Origin: Bacillus sp. SJS
GTDB lineage: Bacteria > Bacillota > Bacilli > Bacillales > Bacillaceae
Direction: 5' to 3'
NCBI RefSeq assembly: GCF_000732485.2
Contig: NZ_JAQV02000031.1
Coordinates: 1-64,000 of the forward strand
DNA: 64,000 bases
Shown here: positions 25,642 to 34,266 of the stretch, one piece after another
Layout: each line of letters starts with the position of its first letter
Numbering within the stretch: position 1 is the first letter of the stretch
The notes under the pieces: model-generated
Seen by the model: the letters and a program-made list of their open reading frames with translations, nothing else
The model's database searches: none
Told to the model about the DNA's origin: nothing
Program-made: the position numbers and the translations under genes

Positions 25642-26138
25642 ATGATAAAAGCTTTAAAATTAATTGTTATCCCATTGTTAAGAGAAAAAGGATTTAAAGG
25701 TTCTTTTTCACATTTTCTGCGAGTTTTAGAAACCCGTATTGATCTCATTTCTTTTTTCTTGGCTCTGTTAAAGCCTGGTGTTGATTTTTATAACCTGTTG
25801 ATTGGAGTGGAAGGCGTGAGACTCCTGCGGGAGCAGCGGGACAGGTGAGACCCCGCAGCCGCGAAGCGGCGAGGAGGCTCAGCGCCCGCCCCGCGGAAAG
25901 CGAACGCCTGCAGCGGAAATCAACAGCCAAATTTAACAGAGCTTTTTTCTTTGATAAATATAGTGGTGGTTTTATTGTTGAAATAGGAGCGTCACCAGTC
26001 AATGGTTTTACCATCAAATGAGGACCGCATTTTCCCCCTAATAAAGTAAACACTACTCACCACGTACCTTGTACTCGTCTTGAACCAACTGAAGACCACG
26101 ACTCTTATAGATATGACGAAGAACCTGTTCAACATTAA
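25642..26138 (+). pseudogene. DUF4304-like gene split by a repeat insertion
   Basis: The left part reads IPLLREKGFKGSFSHFLRV then RIDLISF, typical of the N-terminus of DUF4304 proteins. A ~181-bp palindromic repeat interrupts it at 25761. After the repeat the frame resumes as FDKYSGGFIVEIG and PPNKVN. The bases CTTTTTTCTT occur on both sides (25751-25760 and 25942-25951); removing the repeat and one copy restores the frame across the junction. A further in-frame TGA at 26019 stands where a Trp codon is expected before GPHFPPNKV, so the gene is decayed twice over. The C-terminus is also shorter than usual for the family. Confidence 0.7.
25761..25942 (+). repeat. Palindromic (MITE-like) repeat, full-length copy
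   Basis: About 181 bp with imperfect terminal inverted repeats: GCTCTGTTAAA...GGTGTTGATTT at the left end and its partner AAATCAACAGCC...TTTAACAGAGC at the right. The centre is GC-rich with small hairpins (CTCCTGCGGGAG; CCGCGAAGCGG). A 9-10 bp direct duplication (CTTTTTTCTT) flanks it, as expected for a transposed element. It encodes no protein and so would need a transposase in trans. Diverged copies occur elsewhere in the window. Confidence 0.78.
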
Positions 26139-26283
26139 ATTTATGAAGTCTTAGCATATGAGGTTGGTTCCTCTTTTACCTAAAGCTGAAGAGTGTGGAA
26201 TTCAGATAAATTAGCTCGTATTATAAAGAAAAAGACCAAACAACAAGGTGACATAAATTTTGATTAAACATATATCCCGTTAT

Positions 26284-26310
26284 TAAGCTATCGGGTGCGA
26301 TTCTGCATCA
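26284..26310 (+). repeat. Short direct repeat on the left of the GNAT gene
   Basis: ATCGGGTGCGATTCT-CATCAAAAG here resembles ATCGGGTGCTAATCTTCAACAAAG at 26984-27007, on the other side of the acetyltransferase gene. The two are the same orientation and about 690 bp apart. The pairing could mark a mobile cassette; it could also be chance. Confidence 0.35.
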
Positions 26311-26362
26311 AAAGTTGTGCTTTTTATTAGTAAAATTGTAGCTGTACATTGGAGGTGTATGG

Positions 26363-26902
26363 ATGAAAATAAGAATAGTTACTAAAGAAGAATATAGTTT
26401 TATTGAAGACTTTGTATATGAGATATTCAAAAATACCAATTATTCGGACGGAGTAGCTGAAAAAGCTTTAGTAAGAGAGATCCGAGAAAAACACTATTAC
26501 ATTCCCCTGCTTGATTTAGTTGTTGAGGAAAGAGGTGTGATTATAGGACACTGTATCCTCTCAAAACTTCCAATTAGTAATAAGTATGAAAATGAGATAT
26601 TGATGTTATCACCAGTTTCAGTAGCAATTAATCATCAACGTCAGGGTGTAGGTAAGTATATGTTGGAGGAAGGAATTAAATTGGCTGCAAAAATGGGATA
26701 TAAGGGAATAATTGTTGAAGGAGATTATCGTTACTATCAACGCTTTGGATTTAGAACATCAACTGAATTCGGAATATATGCATCAAAAAAAAATCTTCCA
26801 CCTTCTGAGGAGAATTTGATGGCTATGGAGTTGTGTGAAAATGGTATGGAAAACATTTCAGGTGAAGTGGATTATTCAATTTATGATGCCTTGAGACATT
26901 GA
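26363..26902 (+). CDS. GNAT family N-acetyltransferase
   Basis: A 179-residue acetyl-CoA-dependent N-acetyltransferase of the YhbS/COG3153 type. The acetyl-CoA loop is seen as HQRQGVGKYMLEEGIK (about residues 92-107), with LSPVSVAIN before it and YYQRFGFRTS after. The acceptor substrate is unknown. The ATG follows TTGGAGGTG. Its base composition is more AT-rich than that of the metabolic genes around it, and it sits beside a pseudogene and short direct repeats, which suggests recent acquisition. Confidence 0.87.
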   Translation: MKIRIVTKEEYSFIEDFVYEIFKNTNYSDGVAEKALVREIREKHYYIPLLDLVVEERGVIIGHCILSKLPISNKYENEILMLSPVSVAINHQRQGVGKYMLEEGIKLAAKMGYKGIIVEGDYRYYQRFGFRTSTEFGIYASKKNLPPSEENLMAMELCENGMENISGEVDYSIYDALRH

Positions 26903-27017
26903 TAGGTAAGTTCGCATGTTACTCTTTAAGTTTTAGTATCCTTTGAACTAAAGGATGTTTTCTTTCAGCAATGATCTTCCGCAATCGGGTGCTAATCTTC
27001 AACAAAGTAATACGGTG

Positions 27018-27053
27018 AAAAAAGCTCGAAGCGTAATGACTCCGAGCTTTTTT
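27018..27053. terminator. Bidirectional intrinsic terminator
   Basis: AAAAAAGCTCG (27018-27028) pairs with CGAGCTTTTTT (27042-27052). It lies between the GNAT gene and the convergent APC permease gene. Confidence 0.75.
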
Positions 27054-27163
27054 GTGTACTAATTTCACCGCTAAAAGGTCTGCTAATTCAGCTGCGAATT
27101 ACACTGATAATTAGAATTTTGCACTTTAAAACCGATCCCATTACTTAAAGCAAGGCCGTTTTT

Positions 27164-28765
27164 TTATGGGCTGGCAGGCTGAACTTGGTTTGCAGCATCA
27201 TCGGTTTCGTCATCATCTATCAAGGCTTCAGGCAGGCCTGAATATTTGGCCCAATAGAAGATCCCAAGTGATCCTATTGCAATCAGGATCAGGTCGAGCG
27301 GGTTTGATAGTATTCCAAGTCCTCCTCCGAAAGATCCGGTATAAGAGAAAACCAGCATCATGACATAGTATCCGATCAGCCACCAAGACGATTTAAGCTG
27401 CTGAGCCAAACTGACTTCACGGGTTGGAACATATTTAGAAAATAACAGATAAACAACAAACATGACGAGCTGCGATGCAAGAAGCCATGAGATCGTTGTC
27501 CAGCCTGACCAATACACAATATAAGAGGCAAAAATGAATGAAAGAGGGGCTATCACACTCATTCCTCTAAGCTTAAAGGGCTTCTCAAGATTTTTGGCGT
27601 TTACTCTGAAAGTGGCGGATGAGATCGGTGCAATCGCATAGGACAGGATTAATGCGACAGAACACACGTTGACTAGCGCATTCCAGGAAGGAAACGGAAG
27701 AGTCCAAAAAACGGAAAGACCGAATGACAGCCACAGTGATGATCTTGGGATACCTGTTTTTTGATCGATTTTTGAAAAGGTTTTAAATAGTGTTCCGTTT
27801 CTTGACCATGCATACACGAGGCGTGCCGTGGTATTCATAAAGATATTCCCGTTGCCTCCCGGTGACAATATGGCGTCAAATACAACAAGGAAAGCAAGCC
27901 ATCCCAGTCCGAGAACGACAGCAATATCTTTAAATGGCAATGCAAACTCTTTTTGAATGTTCTCCCAGCCGGAAGACAGCATGTCCGTTGGAATCGCACC
28001 AATAAACAGAACCTGCAGGGCTGTATATATGGCTGCTGATAAAATGATGCATAAAAACAATGCAATCGGAATATTTCGCTGCGGATTTTTCACTTCGCTT
28101 GCGACCGATACAATTGGATGCAGGCCGAGATAGGCGAACATGACTCCCCCAGTAGATATGGCTGCCTGAATCCCGGTAAATCCTGAAGGAGCAAATCCAG
28201 CTGCCGAGAGGTTTGCAGATTTAAAGTAGAAAATAAGCACAGTGATAATGGTTAATGGAACGAAATACTTAAAAATTGAAATGATAATATTGGATTTGGC
28301 AAATGTTTTTACACTCCAATAATTTAATAAAAAGAAGAGACACAGCAATCCGAATTGAAGCAGCCATCCAGCAACAGTTGGAGATTCTGAACCATTAACC
28401 GTTAAACCTGGAAACCAAAAGGCAACATACTGTCTTACAGCCGTTACTTCAATGGAAATGAGACTTGTATACGCAATAATGGTAATGAAAGAAATCATAT
28501 AACCGACCAGGTGCCCATGCGAATAAACCGGATACCGAATAATCCCACCCGTCCTTGGCAAAGCTGCTCCAAGCTCGGCATATACAAATCCAATCAGTAA
28601 AATGATGACTCCTCCGATTATCCAGGAGAAACTTCCGGCAGGGCCTGCTTTGGAAGCGACATTGCTTACTGCAAACAGCCAGGCAGACCCAAAGATTGCT
28701 CCAAGTCCTATTAGTGTTAAATCAAGCAAAGAGATGGTTTTCTTAAATTTTCCCTGATCCGCCAT
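27164..28765 (-). CDS. APC family amino acid permease
   Basis: A 533-residue integral membrane transporter with about twelve to fourteen hydrophobic helices. The first helix has the APC substrate-binding break GLGAIFGSAWLFA, and the region AELGAALPRTGG is the conserved loop of amino acid-polyamine-organocation carriers. The sequence is of the YveA/AspP kind rather than GABA or Lys permeases, but the substrate is not assignable with confidence. The ATG at 28765 follows GAGGAGG; an upstream start at 28858 would add 31 residues overlapping a terminator. Confidence 0.87.
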   Translation of the reverse strand: MADQGKFKKTISLLDLTLIGLGAIFGSAWLFAVSNVASKAGPAGSFSWIIGGVIILLIGFVYAELGAALPRTGGIIRYPVYSHGHLVGYMISFITIIAYTSLISIEVTAVRQYVAFWFPGLTVNGSESPTVAGWLLQFGLLCLFFLLNYWSVKTFAKSNIIISIFKYFVPLTIITVLIFYFKSANLSAAGFAPSGFTGIQAAISTGGVMFAYLGLHPIVSVASEVKNPQRNIPIALFLCIILSAAIYTALQVLFIGAIPTDMLSSGWENIQKEFALPFKDIAVVLGLGWLAFLVVFDAILSPGGNGNIFMNTTARLVYAWSRNGTLFKTFSKIDQKTGIPRSSLWLSFGLSVFWTLPFPSWNALVNVCSVALILSYAIAPISSATFRVNAKNLEKPFKLRGMSVIAPLSFIFASYIVYWSGWTTISWLLASQLVMFVVYLLFSKYVPTREVSLAQQLKSSWWLIGYYVMMLVFSYTGSFGGGLGILSNPLDLILIAIGSLGIFYWAKYSGLPEALIDDDETDDAANQVQPASP

Positions 28766-28849
28766 GCAAATCCTCCTCATAACAGCATATCTTTCTTTTA
28801 TTGTGTTCTTATATAAGCATATATATCCTTTTAAAAATGGATAAAACAA

Positions 28850-28876
28850 AAACCGCATGCTGTGTCACATGCGGTT
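28850..28876 (-). terminator. Terminator of the 31-codon gene
   Basis: ACCGCATG (28852-28859) pairs with CATGCGGT (28867-28874); the A-rich left flank gives a U-run on the leftward transcript. It separates the small ORF at 28938-29033 from the permease gene. Confidence 0.78.
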
Positions 28877-28937
28877 CTATCTGGTATTTGGATTTTTTAG
28901 CATAGGATAGGAACAGGCTAGAGTGTATGGGGGATCA

Positions 28938-29033
28938 TTAGGCTTTGGATTTATATAAATGACTGACGGCTTTTAAGATGAACATCTTTTCTTTGACCGA
29001 GAGCATTTTCCAGCTCCCTGCTCGAATAACCAT
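28938..29033 (-). CDS. Small basic protein, 31 residues, unknown
   Basis: An ORF of 31 codons plus stop, too short for routine calling. Its start ATG has a near-perfect ribosome binding site, AAGGAGGG, with six-base spacing, and a clean intrinsic terminator lies about 60 bases beyond the stop, so it looks like a discrete transcribed gene. The peptide begins MVIRAGSWKML and continues KEKMFILKAVSHLYKSKA, with many Lys residues and a potential amphipathic helix. There is no signal peptide or transmembrane segment. I do not recognise a family. Confidence 0.5.
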   Translation of the reverse strand: MVIRAGSWKMLSVKEKMFILKAVSHLYKSKA

Positions 29034-29256
29034 TCTGCTCCCTCCTTAAAATCGGATTGTTATCTATTAAATACCGTCTTTTGCAATGAATAAAACCTTT
29101 AAACACTCTGCAAATTCCGCTAATCCTTTTGCTGTTTGTGAAAAATATGAATATTTTTTGTATTTAATTGATGAGTAGAGGGGCATTTCGTCTAGTTCAT
29201 GCAAGACTTTGGTCTCAAAACCTGACTGGATATAGGTGAATATGACGAAATAAAAA

Positions 29257-29694
29257 TTAATCTTTTTTATTTTTTTCCAAAGGATCCAGTTCTTTTGAAA
29301 ATTCGGTTCCAAAAGCTGCATGTCCCGTACGGATGGATCTTCTCTCTGCAATCTGCATCCGTTCAAGTAAAAAGAGGTGTACGAATACCTCTCCAGCTGT
29401 AAAGATGACAGCTGAGATCCCGCTTCCCCACGCAATTTGCAGATAGTTTTCATACAAAACAGAACCAAAAATCCACACCCCAAGGTAAACAGTGAAAAAT
29501 TCGACTATGTACGCTGATCGGTGTCCCAATGCAGGCAGTACGACTCTGTCTCCAAGCAAATAGGTAGCAAGGGCTGCAAATAAACTAAAAGAAAGAATAT
29601 CTGTTATGTTCGCATCAAAGAATAAATCCAGACCAATAGCAAAGGCAATGGCTGCGATAATAAATTTAACGGCAATGACAGCAAGCTGATTCAT
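29257..29694 (-). CDS. YndM family (DUF2512) membrane protein
   Basis: A 145-residue protein with four predicted transmembrane helices in the first ~110 residues (MNQLAVIAVKFIIAAIAFAI; DILSFSLFAALATYLLGD; AYIVEFFTVYLGVWIF; GISAVIFTAGEVFVHLFLL) and a polar tail ending in Lys/Asp. The pattern is that of B. subtilis YndM, DUF2512, of unknown function. The ATG at 29694 follows AAAGGAGTG; a longer frame from 29790 has no ribosome binding site. Confidence 0.8.
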   Translation of the reverse strand: MNQLAVIAVKFIIAAIAFAIGLDLFFDANITDILSFSLFAALATYLLGDRVVLPALGHRSAYIVEFFTVYLGVWIFGSVLYENYLQIAWGSGISAVIFTAGEVFVHLFLLERMQIAERRSIRTGHAAFGTEFSKELDPLEKNKKD

Positions 29695-29869
29695 TTTTCT
29701 CACTCCTTTTACTAAAGTTTTGTCACAATTGGGAGCAAACATACATGATTGGCCGGCTGTGTGCAAATTATTCGAGTTTTTAAAGGACATATAGTAAAGT
29801 TGTCCTTATGATTTGATACTATAAGAAACCCTTCCATATATAAGGAATCGTAAACAAGGAGGAATACGC

Positions 29870-30895
29870 GTGTTTAAACGGAATTACGCAGATGAAAAGA
29901 ATAAACAGCTGCATGAAATTAAGCTTTCTGTCCTGGACCTTGCACCTATCGTTTCTGGAAGCCATGCAGGGGAAGCTTTGGGCAACTCGCTGGATTTGGC
30001 GCAGCATGCAGAAAAATGGGGATACAACCGCTATTGGCTTGCTGAGCATCACAATATGAGAGGGATTGCCAGTTCAGCGACAGCAGTCGTGATTGGTCAT
30101 ATCGCTCAGGGAACTTCAACCATCCGGGTCGGCTCAGGCGGCATTATGCTCCCTAACCACGCTCCGCTTGTCATTGCTGAGCAATTTGGAACACTCGAGT
30201 CACTCTTTCCGGGACGAATCGACCTTGGATTGGGAAGAGCACCCGGAACCGATCAGCTGACAGCACAGGCCTTAAGAAGAGAGCTAAAGGGGAGCGCAGA
30301 GGATTTTCCTGAACAAGTGGAGGAGCTGAGAGCATACTTCAATCCGACAGAATACAGCCATGTAAAAGCGATTCCCGGTGAAGGTTTAAATATTCCGGTC
30401 TGGCTGCTTGGATCAAGCGGCTTCAGTGCCCATCTTGCCGGTCAGCTTGGATTGCCATTTGCGTTCGCCAGCCATTTTTCACCGGATCATACGACTGAAG
30501 CCTTAAGAATCTACAGGAATCATTTCCGTCCTTCCGACGTTCTGGATGAACCGTATGCTATGGTTGGAATGAATGTAGTAGCGGCCGACAGCGAGGCACA
30601 GGCGCAGTATTTGTCTACTTCCATGAAACAGCAATTTCTCAATCTTGTCAGGGGCCGTCCGGGCCAATTGAATCCTCCGGTGGATGATATGGATGATTTG
30701 TGGAATGAATATGAAAAAGCGTCCATTCAGCAAACACTGCGTGCTTCAGCAATCGGTGATCCTGGTCAAGTGAAGGCGAAGCTTCAAAGCTTTTTAAACG
30801 AAACCCAGGCAGACGAGATGATGATTACGGCTAACATTTTTGACCATCAGGCACGTTTGCGCTCTTATGAAATTGTTTCACAGCTAATGAAATAA
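29870..30895 (+). CDS. LLM-class flavin-dependent oxidoreductase (copy 2)
   Basis: A 341-residue luciferase-like monooxygenase-family TIM barrel. It shares the blocks [36 protein letters not shown] and [13 protein letters not shown] with copies 1 and 3, and has a 15-residue N-terminal extension. Copy 2 is the most divergent: it has [14 protein letters not shown] after the third block, a feature of the YvbT/YhbW-like branch. Electron donor is presumably FMNH2 from a separate reductase. The start is GTG after AAGGAGG. The HesB-like gene follows 23 bases later. Confidence 0.87.
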   Translation: MFKRNYADEKNKQLHEIKLSVLDLAPIVSGSHAGEALGNSLDLAQHAEKWGYNRYWLAEHHNMRGIASSATAVVIGHIAQGTSTIRVGSGGIMLPNHAPLVIAEQFGTLESLFPGRIDLGLGRAPGTDQLTAQALRRELKGSAEDFPEQVEELRAYFNPTEYSHVKAIPGEGLNIPVWLLGSSGFSAHLAGQLGLPFAFASHFSPDHTTEALRIYRNHFRPSDVLDEPYAMVGMNVVAADSEAQAQYLSTSMKQQFLNLVRGRPGQLNPPVDDMDDLWNEYEKASIQQTLRASAIGDPGQVKAKLQSFLNETQADEMMITANIFDHQARLRSYEIVSQLMK

Positions 30896-30918
30896 CCATC
30901 AGTGAAGGAGATCAACTT

Positions 30919-31221
30919 ATGGAATGCAAAATAAACAGAAATGCAGCAAAAGTGCTGAAAAGAATGCTTGAAAGTGAAGAAGGACAAGGGAAAATGATAC
31001 GGGTGTTCATCACGGAAATGCACGGGGACCATGCCCATTATGATGTGAAACTTGATACACCGACTGAACATGATGAAATTGTGAAAACAGATAAAGATAT
31101 AGACATCCTAATGGACAGCCGTGAAGAATTTTTGGACGGAGTATGGATCCAGTTTTTCTTCGTCCCTCAGGAACGATTTGAAATCATCAATAAAAACAAA
31201 GGATGGCATAACCATCATTAA
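30919..31221 (+). CDS. HesB-like / Fe-S biosynthesis-type small protein
   Basis: A 100-residue protein with the HesB/IscA-like fold pattern: INRNAAKVLKRML at the start, IRVFITEMHGDHAHYDVKLD in the middle and LDGVWIQFFFVPQERFEI near the end. The three cysteines that bind Fe-S in true A-type carriers are missing; only one Cys (residue 3) is present, as in other Bacillus members. It is therefore unlikely to be a classic cluster carrier. The ATG follows GAAGGAG. It is probably cotranscribed with the upstream monooxygenase and ends in a strong terminator. Confidence 0.77.
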   Translation: MECKINRNAAKVLKRMLESEEGQGKMIRVFITEMHGDHAHYDVKLDTPTEHDEIVKTDKDIDILMDSREEFLDGVWIQFFFVPQERFEIINKNKGWHNHH

Positions 31222-31230
31222 CCAATAAAG

Positions 31231-31263
31231 GAGAGTTCTTTTATAAAGAACTCTCTTTTTTAT
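31231..31263 (+). terminator. Intrinsic terminator
   Basis: GAGAGTTCTT (31231-31240) pairs with AAGAACTCTC (31246-31255), followed by a T-run. Confidence 0.88.
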
Positions 31264-31283
31264 CAGGAATAGGAGTGATTGTC

Positions 31284-31571
31284 ATGATTATTAATATAAA
31301 TGAACGGTCAATTGAAGGAACAAACTTCATCCATGAGGAAGTGAATGGATCCCATTTAATCAGCTTCCATTTTAGAGTGAAAAGCGGGGAGGATTATCAT
31401 GAAACAACAACCTTGCTTTACAAAAATGATTTCGATGTGAAAGTGCCGGAAAAAGACCTGTCATTTCAAGCCGTGATCAAACAATATTCAACCTCTGCTG
31501 TAAATTTATATGAAGAGAACGCAGTAGGAGATTATTTTCTTGAATTGATAGAGAAAAAGGCCGGGAAGTGA
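31284..31571 (+). CDS. DUF3219 family protein (YkvR-like)
   Basis: A 95-residue cytoplasmic protein matching B. subtilis YkvR. Shared features include SGEDYHETTTLLYKNDFDV, VPEKDLSFQAVI, and NLYEENAVGDYFLEL. No function is known for the family. The ATG at 31284 follows AGGAG with eight-base spacing; a GTG at 31275 overlaps the ribosome binding site. The stop codon lies inside the stem of a bidirectional terminator shared with the convergent monooxygenase gene. Confidence 0.83.
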   Translation: MIININERSIEGTNFIHEEVNGSHLISFHFRVKSGEDYHETTTLLYKNDFDVKVPEKDLSFQAVIKQYSTSAVNLYEENAVGDYFLELIEKKAGK

Positions 31572-31585
31572 CCCCGGCCTTTTTA
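31554..31585. terminator. Bidirectional terminator overlapping two stop codons
   Basis: AAAAAGGCCGGG and CCCGGCCTTTTT form a strong stem. It includes the stop codons of both the DUF3219 gene (+) and the luciferase-like gene (-). Confidence 0.88.
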
Positions 31586-32578
31586 ATATCCAAATTCATG
31601 AGCAATCAGCTTATAAGAATGGAGCTTGTCGGCTTCTTTGTGAGTAATGGAGATGATCATCAATTCATCCGAATCATAGTCTGATGCAAGTTTTTCCAGT
31701 TTCGCCTTCACCTCAGGCGGGCTGCCGATAATCTGCAGGGTTTTCATTTTTTCTAGCTGTTCTTTTTCTTCCTGAGTAAGCACATAGGCCTCAGCTTCTT
31801 CGAGAGAAGGGACCCCCTTCCTGCCTTCACCCTTCGCAAGCATCATTTGCCACACTTGGTTGCTTAAAGCAATTTTCTCTGCCTCCTCCCGGGTTTCTGC
31901 ACATATTACAGCAGCAGCCAGTAGTACTTCAGGTTTTGATTTATGACCGCTTGCATGGAAAGCATCCTTGTACGATTGGATGATTTCCGGATCTGTACCT
32001 CCCATGAACTGTCCAAATACATAACCTGTTCCGCCTTCCGCTGCCATCTTTGCACTCTTCCTGCTCGTTCCCAGTACAAAAACATCCGGAGGAACGGGAG
32101 GCAGCGGGGCAGGCTGAATCGTTGAAAACATATGGTTTTCTGGAAAGTCTCCTCTAATAAAATGCAGAAGATCGTTATAAATATCAGGAAGCTGTCTAAC
32201 ATTTTCAAGGAAATTTCCGGACAGGGCTATGGACGCTTCAGCAGAGCCTCCCGGCGATCTTCCAATACCGAGATCAATACGGTCAGGAAAAAGAGTAGAG
32301 AGAAGATTAAAGGTTTCTGCCACTTTAAAAGGTTTGTAATGAGGCAATAAAACCGCTCCGGCACCGAGCCGGATCGTCTTCGTTTTCCCTCCTATGTATC
32401 CAAGCATGACCTCAGGGGCCGAACTCGTCAGCCCGGTGAAATCATGGTGCTCGGCAATCCAATATCTTTTATATCCCAATCCTTCGCCATATTGGGCTAA
32501 GCGAAGGGATGCTTCCAGTGCATCTTTCGGTGTTTTTCCGGACGATAGGGGAGATTGGTCTAAAATACTGAGTTTCAT
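31583..32578 (-). CDS. LLM-class flavin-dependent oxidoreductase (copy 3)
   Basis: A 331-residue luciferase-like monooxygenase-family protein, closest in the window to copy 1 at 20651-21643: MKLSILDQSPLSSG, RYWIAEHHDFTGLTSSAPEV, IRLGAGAVLLPHYKP and DRIDLGIGRSPGG. The C-terminal block DSDELMIISITH also matches. Function is presumed oxidation of an unknown small molecule with reduced flavin. The ATG follows AAGAAGG. It is divergent from padR with a 166-bp shared upstream region. Confidence 0.87.
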   Translation of the reverse strand: MKLSILDQSPLSSGKTPKDALEASLRLAQYGEGLGYKRYWIAEHHDFTGLTSSAPEVMLGYIGGKTKTIRLGAGAVLLPHYKPFKVAETFNLLSTLFPDRIDLGIGRSPGGSAEASIALSGNFLENVRQLPDIYNDLLHFIRGDFPENHMFSTIQPAPLPPVPPDVFVLGTSRKSAKMAAEGGTGYVFGQFMGGTDPEIIQSYKDAFHASGHKSKPEVLLAAAVICAETREEAEKIALSNQVWQMMLAKGEGRKGVPSLEEAEAYVLTQEEKEQLEKMKTLQIIGSPPEVKAKLEKLASDYDSDELMIISITHKEADKLHSYKLIAHEFGY

Positions 32579-32744
32579 TGCAAACCTTCTTTCTGAAAAC
32601 CTAGTTGATCATTTAATCTTACATCAGCTTATTTTTAATACAAAGTTTCTGCTTTTAAATGGTTAAAATTAGAAAATCATGTTATGACATAGTCTTAGAG
32701 GTGTTCATTTGGAAATAGATAACGTCTAAAAAAAATATACCCCC

Positions 32745-33038
32745 ATGACAGAAACCGCATTCTATATTCTCCTTTCTTTAACAAAGCCCAGGCATGGTTA
32801 TGGGATTGTAAAACATGTAGAAGAAATGACAAACGCTAGAATCCGTCTTGGTTCCGGAACCGTTTATGGAACTCTGACAAAGATGCAAAAGGATGGGGTC
32901 ATTACCTTATTTGCGGATGAAGACAGAAAAACGGTGTACGAAGTGACTGACACTGGAAAAATACTGATGGCAGCTGAAATCAAACGGCTAAAGGAGCTGC
33001 ATCAAAATGCCATAAATCATGAGGAGAAATTCGAATGA
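32745..33038 (+). CDS. PadR family transcriptional regulator
   Basis: A 97-residue winged-helix regulator of the short PadR type: ETAFYILLSLTKPRHGYGIV at the N-terminus, then LGSGTVYGTLTKMQKDGVI in the recognition helix and wing. An upstream stop fixes the start at 32745, although the bases before it (ATACCCCC) do not form a normal ribosome binding site. ATGT-N4-ACAT at 32679-32690 resembles a PadR operator core. The next gene overlaps by four bases (ATGA), a common PadR-DUF2812 arrangement in which the regulator controls the membrane protein. Confidence 0.9.
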   Translation: MTETAFYILLSLTKPRHGYGIVKHVEEMTNARIRLGSGTVYGTLTKMQKDGVITLFADEDRKTVYEVTDTGKILMAAEIKRLKELHQNAINHEEKFE

Positions 33039-34225
33039 AAAAGGTATGGAGACCGTTTTGGAGCTATGATATTCAGAAGACAGAACAGATGATTTCAGAA
33101 TTGGGTCAAGAGGGTTATTTACTTGTCCGCATGAACCGATGGACAAGGTGTTTCTTTTTCGAGAAAGGGATGCCGACAGCCCTTTCCTGCCAGATTGGAT
33201 ATAGTCGTTTAAAAAACGAGACCCTTTCTGAAGGGCTAATGGAAGACGGATGGAGAAAAGGAGTTCAATCCGGCCGCTGGTATATAGCTGTTAATGAAAA
33301 ACAGCCTATGCTGCTAAAGACTTTTCCTTCCCGTGAAGGGATCATCAAACGAAGCCTGCAGTGTAAATACCTCTTCGCCAGTATCCTGATTTATTTATCC
33401 GTCATTGCTATTTTCATCGCATCTATGTTTAGTGTTTCTTTTTTCCAAAATACTTCTGTAGAGGTGGAGGAGAGTCCTCTTTGGTTCATCCCCATAACAG
33501 CTGGGGCATTAGCAATCATACTTGGTATGTTTTCTGTTTACTCTTTTCTTAAGCTAAATAAATTGATAAAAAGTTTCAGTGAAAACCAGGATCCTTCAAA
33601 GCGTAATGAAGCATTTAGCAAAGAGAGAGAAAAACATCTGATTAATGAAAGAGAACTAATAGTTAAAAGAAAAATTGGCTGGATGTATGCTCCTGATCAA
33701 CTTGAGAAATGGCTTGAGGAAAAGGAGAGGAAAGGATTCCATCTATATCGTGTAAGCAGGACAGGAACTGTTTTTTACTTTAAGAAGGGCAATCCCCGTC
33801 AAGTTCGCTATTGTGCCGACTATCAAAACATTTCGAACGAACAATACTATGAAATGCACAGGGATGCAGGTTGGAAAAGCGTATTTACCTCCAAATCGTC
33901 TTTGCAAAAATGGACTATATGGAGCAGAGCATATGGTGCACTTGAGGAAAGGCCCAACTTATACAGTGATAAGATTCACCGGTTAAAGCATGCACGGAAA
34001 ATCGTTTTTTCTTATAGTCTTTTGTTTCTGCCTATTACGTTGGTTTATTTATTGAATTTAAGTATTTTTATTTCAAACGGGTCTAATTTCGGGTTTAGGG
34101 GATTAAATGCGTTGAATACCGTGATGTATACCATCTGTATTTTTATGTTCGGTTCCTTTGTTTTGAGAACATGGCTTTATTATGGACGGTTGAAAAAAAG
34201 TTCTGCAGGTCAAAGCCATCAGTAA
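33035..34225 (+). CDS. DUF2812 domain membrane protein
   Basis: A 396-residue protein with two DUF2812 units: residues 1-95 (PFWSYDIQKTEQMISELGQE; LVRMNRWTRCFFFEKG) and about 225-300 (APDQLEKWLEEKERKGFHLY; GTVFYFKKGNPRQVRY). Each unit is followed by a pair of transmembrane helices (near 110-175 and 325-385). The function is unknown; genes of this kind are typically paired with short PadR regulators, as here. The start codon overlaps the padR stop. It ends at a palindromic terminator shared with alkA. Confidence 0.83.
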   Translation: MKKVWRPFWSYDIQKTEQMISELGQEGYLLVRMNRWTRCFFFEKGMPTALSCQIGYSRLKNETLSEGLMEDGWRKGVQSGRWYIAVNEKQPMLLKTFPSREGIIKRSLQCKYLFASILIYLSVIAIFIASMFSVSFFQNTSVEVEESPLWFIPITAGALAIILGMFSVYSFLKLNKLIKSFSENQDPSKRNEAFSKEREKHLINERELIVKRKIGWMYAPDQLEKWLEEKERKGFHLYRVSRTGTVFYFKKGNPRQVRYCADYQNISNEQYYEMHRDAGWKSVFTSKSSLQKWTIWSRAYGALEERPNLYSDKIHRLKHARKIVFSYSLLFLPITLVYLLNLSIFISNGSNFGFRGLNALNTVMYTICIFMFGSFVLRTWLYYGRLKKSSAGQSHQ

Positions 34226-34233
34226 AAGCCAAA

Positions 34234-34264
34234 GTAAACCCAATCCAATATGGATTGGGTTTAC
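34234..34264. terminator. Palindromic terminator between convergent genes
   Basis: GTAAACCCAATCC (34234-34246) and GGATTGGGTTTAC (34252-34264) form a perfect 13-bp stem. There is no strong T-run, so efficiency is uncertain. Confidence 0.65.
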
Positions 34265-34266
34265 AT

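Noticed and set aside
29067-29483. Minus-strand frame overlapping the YndM gene in another frame
   Set aside because: No ribosome binding site and most of its length is the shadow of the YndM coding sequence; the part beyond it (29067-29256) shows no protein features.
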